Source: an uncultured Acidimicrobiaceae bacterium (GTDB taxonomy: Bacteria; Actinomycetota; Acidimicrobiia; Acidimicrobiales; Microtrichaceae). Taken from it: a stretch of 6,707 nt of DNA. Position 1 is the stretch's first letter. Each line of letters starts with the position of its first letter. The position numbers were made by a program, and so were the translations under genes. The notes beneath the pieces are model-generated. The model saw nothing but the letters and a program-made list of their open reading frames with translations. It made no database searches and had not been told where the DNA came from. Below are positions 1-5,845 of the stretch, one piece after another. The stretch spans positions 1-6,707 of the forward strand of contig CALMLJ010000615.1 of the NCBI GenBank assembly GCA_937868025.1, given 5' to 3'.

Positions 1-21
1 TCGCGATGTAGACAGACGGCC

Positions 22-906
22 GTGACGGCACCAACGCGGTCTGAACCTGACGACCCGACGCTCTGTGCGAGCCACACACGTCCGCTCCGACGTTGGGCCG
101 CGACGGTCCTCGCTCCTGCACTCGCGCTGACCGTGGCGGTCGGATGCGGTGGCGACGGGTCGTCGGCAGCATCCGACGACCGGGCGACGAACACGCAGGC
201 CGACGCTGCCACTCCGACGGACATCGCCGGCCGGTGGGCGCACTACGACGTGGTCGCCTACTCCGATGCCGCGATGAAGACGCTGATCATCAGCTACGGG
301 TTCACCGACTTCGAGCTGCGAGGCAACGAGCTGTTCGCGCAGGAGGTGTTCTGCACGGCACGTCAGGCAAGTGACCAGCCGATCGAGACCGAGATCTCCG
401 ACGCCGCGACTCGCGCGATCAAGCCCCCACTGGCGCCGGCCTCCTACTCCGGCAGCCCGGGCGCGTGGAGCGTGACACGGCCGGCCACGCCGACGCCGGT
501 CGGCATCCGGTTGGACGACCCCGCCAACGACGTCCTCCCGACCGATCCCACCGACCCGCGCATTTCCGACGACGACGGGGACGGCAACCCGGGAGTCACG
601 GTGACCGTGCGGGGCGAGGGCGGTGATCCGATCGGCTCGCTCTTCATCGCGCGCCGAGAGATCTTCGCCTACGAGGTGAACCAGACCAGTCCTGACGAAT
701 TCGTGGGAACCGTCACCGATTCGTCCGAACAACTCGTCGTGGGTTCGACGAACCCGGCACTGGCCGTCACCACCTCGTGGACACAGCACCCCGACCTGTC
801 GAAGAGCCCCATCGTGCTGAAGCGAGCGGATCGTTCCTGGGACTGCGACCGGCTCATTGCCGAGATACCCGCACTGTTCGGCGAACCGCCCGACGTGGAT
901 TGGTGA
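22..906 (+). CDS. Predicted secreted lipoprotein of unknown function
   Basis: I do not recognise a named family. The 294-residue product has an Arg-rich stretch (about residues 20-24), a hydrophobic Ala/Leu/Val segment (26-40) and a lipobox-like AVGC ending at Cys42, so it is probably a lipoprotein anchored outside the membrane. A Gly/Ser/Ala/Asp-rich linker (43-68) follows, then a mainly beta-like domain from about residue 70. Residues 183-189 (DDDGDGN, followed by PGVTV) resemble an acidic calcium-binding loop. Cys111 and Cys275 are the only cysteines of the mature domain after Cys42 and could form a disulfide. I recall the layout with a central DGDGxPGVT motif from uncharacterised lipoproteins of actinobacteria and myxobacteria, but that is memory only. 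The GTG start is the only start codon before the signal sequence; the frame stays open to the window edge, so the real start could lie upstream. No good ribosome binding site is visible. A functional link to the urt operon is not supported. Confidence 0.75.
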   Translation: MTAPTRSEPDDPTLCASHTRPLRRWAATVLAPALALTVAVGCGGDGSSAASDDRATNTQADAATPTDIAGRWAHYDVVAYSDAAMKTLIISYGFTDFELRGNELFAQEVFCTARQASDQPIETEISDAATRAIKPPLAPASYSGSPGAWSVTRPATPTPVGIRLDDPANDVLPTDPTDPRISDDDGDGNPGVTVTVRGEGGDPIGSLFIARREIFAYEVNQTSPDEFVGTVTDSSEQLVVGSTNPALAVTTSWTQHPDLSKSPIVLKRADRSWDCDRLIAEIPALFGEPPDVDW

Positions 907-929
907 TCGAGGTCGGCACGACTCGCATC

Positions 930-950
930 GTCGGACCGGCGCCGGCCGAC
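930..950 (+). terminator. Possible GC-rich hairpin terminator after the lipoprotein gene
   Basis: GTCGG (930-934) pairs with CCGAC (946-950), and CCG (936-938) pairs with CGG (943-945) around a GCGC loop, leaving A935 bulged. It lies 24 bases past the lipoprotein stop codon. No T-run follows. GGTCGG at 911-916 could pair with 946-951 instead. In DNA this GC-rich such a structure can arise by chance. Confidence 0.25.
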
Positions 951-1012
951 CGAAGAGCGGTGCGTGACCATGGACCCTGTTGCCCGAGGGCGGGTGACGG
1001 CACGATCAGGCG

Positions 1013-1426
1013 ATGAGCTTCGCGAATCGTGTCGTCCGTCGAGTGCTGGAATCGCCGGCGCACCGACTGTTGTCGGCGTCGACCTGTGTGATCCGCTACC
1101 GCGGTCGCCGGTCGGGCGCCACGTTCAGCACTCCGACGCAGTACGCCAACCACGGCGACGGCCTCGTGATCTTCGTGGGCCGACCCGACACCAAGTCGTG
1201 GTGGCGCAACTTCCGCGACGACCACGACCTCGACGTCCTCGTTGCCGGCAACTGGCGGTCGATGGTCGGACGAGCGATCGTCGGCGCAGAAGAACCTGAC
1301 ACGATCACCCCGCTCCTGGATGCCTACCTTCAGCGGTTCCCGAAGGTGGCGAAACAGCTCGGTCCCGCCGGGAGCGGGACGGGGCGGGACGGGGCGATCG
1401 TCGTGTGGTGCCGACCCCGGCGTTGA
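1013..1426 (+). CDS. Probable F420-dependent nitroreductase/quinone reductase-family protein (split-barrel fold)
   Basis: The 137-residue product matches the pattern of the small deazaflavin (F420)-dependent nitroreductase/quinone reductase family related to mycobacterial Ddn. It has a basic N-terminal helix (about 1-15), then a beta strand leading into YRGRRSG (about 29-35), a strand with a Pro-Thr turn, a hydrophobic strand GLVIFVG (about 50-56), and KSWWRNFRDD (61-70), which resembles the family's Trp-x-x-Asn-Leu segment. A C-terminal Val-Val strand closes it near the end. Family members use reduced F420 to reduce quinones or nitro compounds, or have unknown roles. The length is typical. 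No Shine-Dalgarno sequence fits ATG 1013. CACGAT at 1001-1006 sits exactly 6 bases upstream, the geometry of a leaderless actinobacterial promoter, but it has C in place of the expected first T. A 10-bp direct repeat lies in the 3' end. Substrate and cofactor cannot be fixed from the sequence. Confidence 0.6.
   Translation: MSFANRVVRRVLESPAHRLLSASTCVIRYRGRRSGATFSTPTQYANHGDGLVIFVGRPDTKSWWRNFRDDHDLDVLVAGNWRSMVGRAIVGAEEPDTITPLLDAYLQRFPKVAKQLGPAGSGTGRDGAIVVWCRPRR
1374..1396 (+). repeat. 10-bp tandem repeat, 2.3 copies, inside the 3' end of the reductase-like gene
   Basis: GCGGGACGGG occurs at 1374-1383 and again at 1384-1393, followed by a partial GCG. The first copy also closes a 7-bp hairpin: GTCCCGC at 1362-1368 pairs with GCGGGAC at 1374-1380 across a 5-base loop. 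The unit is not a multiple of three, so gain or loss of one copy would shift the frame of the last roughly 15 codons. The present reading frame continues into a family-like C-terminal strand, so the gene looks intact. Confidence 0.8.
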
Positions 1427-1514
1427 CGAACTTCGGTCCGGACGTCCGCGCACACATCGGCGCAAGCACCGCCTTACCCCGCCCAGCGGCACATCAGACG
1501 GCACGCACGATCGG

Positions 1515-1552
1515 TTCACGCACCGGAAACAAGCGGGCAATTCGAGCGACAC
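1515..1552 (+). promoter_or_regulatory. Candidate GlnR-type nitrogen regulator binding array upstream of urtA
   Basis: Four 5-base blocks start every 11 bp: TTCAC (1515), GAAAC (1526), GCAAT (1537) and GACAC (1548), each separated by 6 bases. The consensus I recall for actinobacterial GlnR is gTnAC-n6-GaAAC, repeated. Against it, block 1 matches 3 of 4 defined bases, block 2 matches 5 of 5, block 3 matches 2 of 4 and block 4 matches 4 of 5. The first pair is therefore the convincing part. The array ends 10 bases before the proposed -10 element and overlaps the presumed -35 region. GlnR activates nitrogen-scavenging genes, including urea uptake, in several actinobacteria. Whether this organism has GlnR is unknown from the window. 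Confidence 0.4.
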
Positions 1553-1568
1553 GAGCCATTCCTAGGTT
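1541..1568 (+). promoter_or_regulatory. Possible urtA promoter (weak -35 and TANNNT-type -10)
   Basis: TAGGTT at 1563-1568 fits the actinobacterial TANNNT form of the -10 element. TTCGAG at 1541-1546, 16 bases upstream, is a poor -35 element, which would suit an activator-dependent promoter. Transcription would start near A1575 and give a leader of about 65 nt. The call rests on motif and position only. Confidence 0.35.
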
Positions 1569-1575
1569 GCGGTCA

Positions 1576-1624
1576 CATCCGGTCGACCCTCGCCGGATGA
1601 AGACGCTCACGTCACAGACGTGGG
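1576..1624 (+). promoter_or_regulatory. urtA leader with two small hairpins, the second touching the ribosome binding site
   Basis: CATCCGG (1576-1582) pairs perfectly with CCGGATG (1593-1599) around a 10-base loop. CTCACGTC (1606-1613) pairs with GACGTGGG (1617-1624), with one G-U pair and an ACA loop. The second stem takes up the first G residues of the GGGGAGGAG Shine-Dalgarno tract (1622-1630) and could tune access to it. I see no match to a riboswitch class I know, including guanidine classes. Confidence 0.35.
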
Positions 1625-1639
1625 GAGGAGTGGTAATCG

Positions 1640-2896
1640 ATGAGTCACGGCAGGAAATACAAATGGGCGATCGCCATGATGGCGGCGTCCGCATTGCTCT
1701 TGAGCGCATGCGGTGACGATTCCGCAGACGACTCCGCGAGCGGCAGCTCCGGCAGTGACAGCTCCGGGACGTGCGTCGACGGCGATTCGGTCAAGCTCGG
1801 CTTCCTGAACTCGACCTCCGGCGCGATGGCGATCAGCGAGCAGACGGTTCGCGACTCGCTCATGCTCGCCGCCAAGGAGATCAACGCCGGCGGCGGCATC
1901 ATGGACAAGAAGATCGAGTTCGTCGAAGAGGACGGACAGAGCGAGCCCACGGTCTTCGCCGAGAAGATCAACAAGCTCCTCACCGAGGACCAGGTCGCCG
2001 CCGTCTTCGGCGGATGGACCTCTGCTTCCCGCAAGGCGATGCTGCCCGTGGTCGAAGGCGCCAACGGCTTGCTCTTCTACCCGGTCCAGTACGAAGGCCT
2101 CGAGGCCTCGAAGAACATCTACTACACCGGCGCGACGACCAACCAGCAGATCATCCCGGCCATGGACTTCCTCAAGTCCGAGGGCGTGAAGACGCTGTTC
2201 CTCGCCGGTTCCGACTACGTGTTCCCCCGTACGGCGAACAAGATCATCAAGCAGTACGCCAAGGAGCTCGGCATCGAGATCGTCGGTGAGGAGTACGTGC
2301 CGCTCGACAGCGACGACTGGACGACCCAGGTCGCCAAGATCGCCGCCGCCAAGCCGGACTTCGTGTTCAACACCATCAACGGCTCGTCCAACGTCGGCTT
2401 CATCAAGGCGTACTACGAGGCCGGCCTCGGCCCGGACAACTCGCCGATCATCTCGGTGTCCATCGCCGAAGAAGAGGCACCCGCCATGGGTGAGGACGTG
2501 ACCGGCCAGTTCGCCGCCTGGAACTACTTCCAGAGCGTCGAGAGCCCCGAGAACACCAAGTTCATCGAGGCCTTCAAGGCGGAGTACGGCGACGATCGCC
2601 CCACGTCCGACCCGATGGAAGCGGCCTACACCTCGCTGTACCTCTACAAGGGCATGGTCGAGAAGGCGAAGTCCTTCTGTGTCGACGCCATCAACGAGGC
2701 CTCCGACGGCGTGAGCTTCGATGCTCCCGAAGGCAAGGTCACCGTCAACGGCGAGAACCATCACATCGCCAAGACCGGTCTCATCGGCCAGATCAACTCG
2801 GACAACCAGTTCGACATCGTCTGGAGCTCCGACGCACCGATCGAGCCCGATCCGTTCCTCGAGGGCTACTCGTGGTGGGACCCCAACGCCGGGTGA
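1640..2896 (+). CDS. urtA: Urea ABC transporter substrate-binding lipoprotein UrtA
   Basis: UrtA binds urea outside the membrane and delivers it to UrtBC. The 418-residue product starts with a lipoprotein signal: basic RKYK (5-8), a hydrophobic stretch, and lipobox LSAC at Cys24. An Asp/Ser/Gly-rich linker follows (25-44). The periplasmic-binding-protein type I domain carries UrtA-specific signatures: MAISEQT near 63-69, GGWTSASRK (124-132), LFYPVQYEGLE (145-155), YYTGATTNQQI (161-171), SDYVFPRTANKI (191-202), SIAEEE (274-279), AAWNYFQS (292-299), DPMEAAY (324-330) and a C-terminal PEGKV then NHH (363-375), ending in an IGQI/FDIVW block. Length is normal for the family. Cys45 and Cys347 might pair. 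The start is set by a strong GGGGAGGAG ribosome binding site ending 9 bases upstream and by the signal peptide. It heads the urt operon; a GlnR-like array and a putative promoter lie upstream and a perfect hairpin lies downstream. Confidence 0.97.
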   Translation: MSHGRKYKWAIAMMAASALLLSACGDDSADDSASGSSGSDSSGTCVDGDSVKLGFLNSTSGAMAISEQTVRDSLMLAAKEINAGGGIMDKKIEFVEEDGQSEPTVFAEKINKLLTEDQVAAVFGGWTSASRKAMLPVVEGANGLLFYPVQYEGLEASKNIYYTGATTNQQIIPAMDFLKSEGVKTLFLAGSDYVFPRTANKIIKQYAKELGIEIVGEEYVPLDSDDWTTQVAKIAAAKPDFVFNTINGSSNVGFIKAYYEAGLGPDNSPIISVSIAEEEAPAMGEDVTGQFAAWNYFQSVESPENTKFIEAFKAEYGDDRPTSDPMEAAYTSLYLYKGMVEKAKSFCVDAINEASDGVSFDAPEGKVTVNGENHHIAKTGLIGQINSDNQFDIVWSSDAPIEPDPFLEGYSWWDPNAG

Positions 2897-2924
2897 TCCC
2901 CGACTAGTCCCAACGTTCCCCCCG

Positions 2925-2966
2925 GTGGGCAGGGGTGTCGTGCGACAGCACGACACCCCTGCCCAC
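2925..2966 (+). terminator. Perfect 19-bp intercistronic hairpin between urtA and urtB (partial terminator or mRNA stabiliser)
   Basis: The arms 2925-2943 and 2948-2966 are exact reverse complements, with the 4-base loop GACA (2944-2947). The stem is mostly G-C. It starts 28 bases after the urtA stop codon and ends 49 bases before the urtB start. No T-tract follows, so it is not a textbook intrinsic terminator. A hairpin in this position commonly protects the upstream message or ends most transcripts, giving more binding protein than permease. The structure is seen directly; the role is inferred. Confidence 0.7.
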
Positions 2967-3015
2967 AGCAATCCGTACCCCCGTTCGACCCGCTCAACCC
3001 TCAAGAAGCAGAGGC

Positions 3016-3900
3016 ATGGACGCATTCACCACCCCCTTTCTCACCGGCACCGCGACCGGCGCCATCCTCCTGTTGGCGGCCCTCGGCCTGTCGCTCACGT
3101 TCGGCCAGATGGGCGTGATCAACATGGCGCACGGCGAGTTCCTCATGGCCGGCGCGTACGCCGCGTACGCCACCCAGCAGGTCATCACCGGCGCCGGCAT
3201 CTCCATCGTGTTCGCCGTCCCGGTGGCGTTCCTCCTCGCCGGGCTGCTCGGCCTCATCCTCGAGGCCTCGGTCATCCAGTGGATGTACAAGCGTCCCCTC
3301 GACACACTCCTCGTCACCGTCGGCGTGTCGCTCGTCCTGCAACAGGCAGCGAAGGACGTCTTCGGCGCCCAGGGCGACCCGGTGAAACCGCCGAGCTGGC
3401 TGCGTGGCGGACTGTCCGTCTTCGGCTACAGCTGGCCCTACCGGCAGGCCTTCACGATCGTCCTGGCGTTGGCGGTGCTCGCCGGCCTCAACGCCGTCCT
3501 GAAGTACAGCTCGTTCGGGCGACAGATCCGGGCGACGGTCCAGAACCGTGAGCTCGCCGAGACGATGGGCGTCTCGACCCGGAAGGTCGACCGGATCACC
3601 TTCTTCCTCGGATCCGGCATGGCCGGCGTCGGCGGCGTCGCCATCGCCCTCATCTCCGGAACCAACCCGTCCCTCGGCACCACCTACATCATCCCGGCGT
3701 TCCTCGTGGTGGTCGCCGGCGGCGTCGGCCAGCTCAAGGGCACCCTGATCGCAGCGTGGGTCGTCGGCGTCGTCACGGCGTTCCTGACCGACTGGATCAG
3801 CGGCAGCATGGCGCAGGTCATCAGCTTCGCTCTCGTGGTCGTCTTCCTCCAGCTCCGCCCACAAGGGCTGTTCACCGTGCGCACGAGGTCACTCGCATGA
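3016..3900 (+). CDS. urtB: Urea ABC transporter permease UrtB
   Basis: UrtB is one of the two membrane subunits that form the urea channel, in the LivH-like branched-chain permease family. The 294-residue product has about eight hydrophobic segments (roughly 10-30, 37-57, 62-88, 97-112, 143-163, 196-216, 224-254 and 264-282). Diagnostic stretches are FGQMGVINMAHGEF (29-42), RPLDTLLVTVGVSLVLQQ (93-110) and the cytoplasmic coupling loop around RATVQNRELAETMGVS (172-187), which should contact the ATPases. It matches the short form of UrtB and lacks the long N-terminal extension of many proteobacterial forms. ATG 3016 is preferred: homology begins at once, and an AGAAG element (3004-3008) sits 7 bases upstream. 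An in-frame GTG at 2935 lies inside the hairpin and would add 27 residues unlike the family. The stop codon overlaps the urtC start. Confidence 0.95.
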   Translation: MDAFTTPFLTGTATGAILLLAALGLSLTFGQMGVINMAHGEFLMAGAYAAYATQQVITGAGISIVFAVPVAFLLAGLLGLILEASVIQWMYKRPLDTLLVTVGVSLVLQQAAKDVFGAQGDPVKPPSWLRGGLSVFGYSWPYRQAFTIVLALAVLAGLNAVLKYSSFGRQIRATVQNRELAETMGVSTRKVDRITFFLGSGMAGVGGVAIALISGTNPSLGTTYIIPAFLVVVAGGVGQLKGTLIAAWVVGVVTAFLTDWISGSMAQVISFALVVVFLQLRPQGLFTVRTRSLA

Positions 3901-5081
3901 CGACCACCATCGACACCACGGAGGCCTCCGACACCGTCGAGGCCACTCCCCCGGTCGACACGACCGCCGGTCGTTTCTCGCCGGCCTACCTGTTCAAGAC
4001 CTACGGCGGCCTCGTCGGCATCGCCCTCGTCGCGATCGTGCTCCTCGTGTGGGCACCCAACTCGCTGACCGCCTTCCGCCTCGGCAACCTCGGCAAGTAC
4101 TGCGCGTGGGCGCTCGCCGCGGTGGGCATCGGACTCGCCTGGGGCCGGGGCGGCATGCTCGTGATGGGCCAAGGTGTGTTCTTCGGCCTCGGCGGCTACG
4201 CCATGGCGATGCACATGAAGCTCGAGGCCGCCGGCCCCGGCAAGGTGCCCGACTTCATGGTGCTCTACGGCGATGCGACGATGCCGAGCTGGTGGGAGCC
4301 GTTCCGCAGCGGGGCGTTCACCATCTTCGCCATCTTCGCCATCCCGGCACTCATCTCCTTCATCCTCGGGTACGCCATCCTCAAGCGCCGGGTGAAGGGC
4401 GCCTACTTCGCGATCCTCACCCAGGCGCTGGCCGTCGCGTTCGCGACGCTGCTCGTCGCCACCATCAAGCAGACCGGCGGCTTCAACGGCCTCAACACCT
4501 TCACCACGGTGTTCGGCCAGAACATGTACGACCCCGACGTCAAGAAGAACCTGTACATGGTGGCGGCGGCGATGTTGATCGTGTGCCTCCTCATCAGCTG
4601 GCAGCTCTACCGCAGTCGCTACGGGGAGCTCCTCGTTGCCACGCGTGACGCCGAGGAACGCATCCGGTTCCTCGGCTACGACCCCGCCAACATCAAGCTC
4701 GTGGCGTTCGTCATTGCCGCGGTGATGGCCAGCCTCGGTGGGGCGCTCTTCGCACCGCTCGCCGGCATCATCTCCCCGTCCAACGTCGACGCAACGGCGT
4801 CGATCATGCTGCTCGCCGGCGTCGCACTCGGTGGCCGGGCCTCGCTGTTCGGTGCGGCGCTCGGAGCGATCGCCGTCGGCTATGGCCAGTCGACGCTGTC
4901 GGAGCAGTTCCCGACGCAGTGGACCTACTTCCAGGGAGCACTGTTCATCGTCGTCATGCTCTTCCTCCCCGGCGGCATCGCCTCGCTGTGGCGGAAGGTG
5001 TCGGCCGCGTTGCCGAAGCGGTCCCCCAAGGAGGCCACCGTGGACGTCACCGTGCCGAGCCAGACGGAGGCAGTCACATGA
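3897..5081 (+). CDS. urtC: Urea ABC transporter permease UrtC
   Basis: UrtC is the second membrane subunit (LivM-like) pairing with UrtB. The 394-residue product opens with a Thr/Glu/Asp-rich hydrophilic tail (1-25), followed by about eight to ten hydrophobic segments starting near residue 37. Family features are GRGGMLVMGQGVFFGLGGYAM (83-103), KGAYFAILTQAL (167-178), KQTGGFNGLNTF (191-202), the ATPase-coupling loop TRDAEERIRFLGYD (249-262), ALGGRASLFGA (310-320) and a terminal segment ALFIVVMLFLPGG (348-360). A charged 30-residue C-terminal tail follows. The ATG overlaps the urtB stop codon as ATGA, and GAGG (3885-3888) lies 8 bases upstream, which fixes the start and suggests translational coupling. 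An in-frame upstream start at 3756 would lie deep within urtB and adds Arg-rich shadow sequence, so I rejected it. Confidence 0.95.
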   Translation: MTTTIDTTEASDTVEATPPVDTTAGRFSPAYLFKTYGGLVGIALVAIVLLVWAPNSLTAFRLGNLGKYCAWALAAVGIGLAWGRGGMLVMGQGVFFGLGGYAMAMHMKLEAAGPGKVPDFMVLYGDATMPSWWEPFRSGAFTIFAIFAIPALISFILGYAILKRRVKGAYFAILTQALAVAFATLLVATIKQTGGFNGLNTFTTVFGQNMYDPDVKKNLYMVAAAMLIVCLLISWQLYRSRYGELLVATRDAEERIRFLGYDPANIKLVAFVIAAVMASLGGALFAPLAGIISPSNVDATASIMLLAGVALGGRASLFGAALGAIAVGYGQSTLSEQFPTQWTYFQGALFIVVMLFLPGGIASLWRKVSAALPKRSPKEATVDVTVPSQTEAVT

Positions 5082-5845
5082 CCGCCTCATTCCTCGGCGA
5101 GGACTACCTGGAGGTCCGCGGTCTGACCGTCGACTTCGACGGGTTCAAAGCGATCAGCGGGGTCGACGTCACCTTCCTGCAGGGGCGACTCCACTTCCTC
5201 ATCGGCCCCAACGGCGCCGGTAAGACCACCCTCGTGGACGCCCTCACCGGGTTGGTCCACGGCACGGGAACCGCCGGGTTCCGTGGCCAGGACCTGCTGT
5301 CGATGAAGTCGCACAAGATCGTGCGCCTCGGGGTCGGCCGGACCTTCCAGACGGCCACCGTCTTCGAACAGCTCACCGTCCTGCAGAACCTCGACATCGC
5401 CGCCGGCCTCCACCGCAAAGCAGCGGGTCTCCTCCTGTCACGCCGGAAGGTGCCCGAGAGCGTCGAACAGGCCCTCGAAACGATCGGCCTCACCACCCTC
5501 GCCAATCGACCGGCCGGGATCCTCGCCCACGGCCAGAAGCAGTGGCTCGAGGTCGGCATGCTGCTGGTCCAGGACGCCAAGGTCATGTTCCTCGACGAGA
5601 CGGTCGCGGGCATGAGTTCCGAGGAGCGTGAGGAGACCGGCGAACTCCTCAAGCGCATCGTCGGCGACCGCACCATCGTGGTCATCGAACACGACATGGA
5701 GTTCATGCGCCGGTACGCCGACTTCGTGACGGTCATGCACGGCGGCAAGGTGCTCGCCGAAGGAACCGTGGCGGAGGTCCAGGCCGACACCAAGGTCCAA
5801 GAGGTCTACCTGGGGACCGTGACGGAGGTGGCCGCAGATGCCTGA
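5078..5845 (+). CDS. urtD: Urea ABC transporter ATP-binding protein UrtD
   Basis: UrtD is one of two cytoplasmic ATPases (LivG-like) driving urea import. The 255-residue product has Walker A GPNGAGKTT (43-51), the Q-loop at Gln91 within GRTFQTATVFEQLTV, a family-type divergent signature LAHGQKQWLE (149-158; typical UrtD has LSHGQ), Walker B VMFLDE (169-174) and an H-loop His205 in IEHDMEF. The QKQWLEVGMLL stretch after the signature is characteristic of UrtD rather than of general LivG proteins. One oddity is Thr175 directly after the Walker B glutamate, where most family members have Pro (DEP-VAGM); catalytic Glu174 is kept. The start is an ATGA overlap with the urtC stop codon, with GGAGG (5066-5070) 7 bases upstream. 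Length is normal. Confidence 0.96.
   Translation: MTASFLGEDYLEVRGLTVDFDGFKAISGVDVTFLQGRLHFLIGPNGAGKTTLVDALTGLVHGTGTAGFRGQDLLSMKSHKIVRLGVGRTFQTATVFEQLTVLQNLDIAAGLHRKAAGLLLSRRKVPESVEQALETIGLTTLANRPAGILAHGQKQWLEVGMLLVQDAKVMFLDETVAGMSSEEREETGELLKRIVGDRTIVVIEHDMEFMRRYADFVTVMHGGKVLAEGTVAEVQADTKVQEVYLGTVTEVAADA

Noticed and set aside
1001..1006. CACGAT as a leaderless -10 element for the gene at 1013
   Set aside because: Spacing is right (6 bases) but the first base of TANNNT is wrong and the sequence is GC-rich around it; kept only as a remark under that gene.
1569..1639. Riboswitch (for example a guanidine class) in the urtA leader
   Set aside because: The leader is short and I could not find conserved riboswitch core sequences; only two simple stems are visible.
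1405..1716. 103-codon forward frame across the urtA control region, including an ATG at 1597
   Set aside because: It overlaps both the end of the reductase-like gene and the start of urtA in other frames, has no ribosome binding site for ATG 1597, and shows no domain.
2935..3015. Upstream GTG as an extended urtB start
   Set aside because: It lies within the 19-bp hairpin, adds 27 residues unlike UrtB, and has no ribosome binding site; ATG 3016 begins at the family boundary.
1607..3025. 472-codon open frame on the minus strand opposite urtA
   Set aside because: The product is Val/Gly/Asp/Leu-rich with no recognisable domain; it mirrors the codon bias of urtA, whose family match is unambiguous. 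Long antisense frames are expected at this GC content.
3756..3896. Upstream in-frame start for urtC
   Set aside because: It would overlap urtB by about 145 bases and adds an Arg-rich out-of-frame translation of urtB; the ATGA junction with GAGG upstream is the natural start.
3684..5090. 468-codon open frame on the minus strand opposite urtC
   Set aside because: The Arg/Glu/His/Asp-rich, low-complexity product is typical of the reverse shadow of a membrane protein gene in high-GC DNA.
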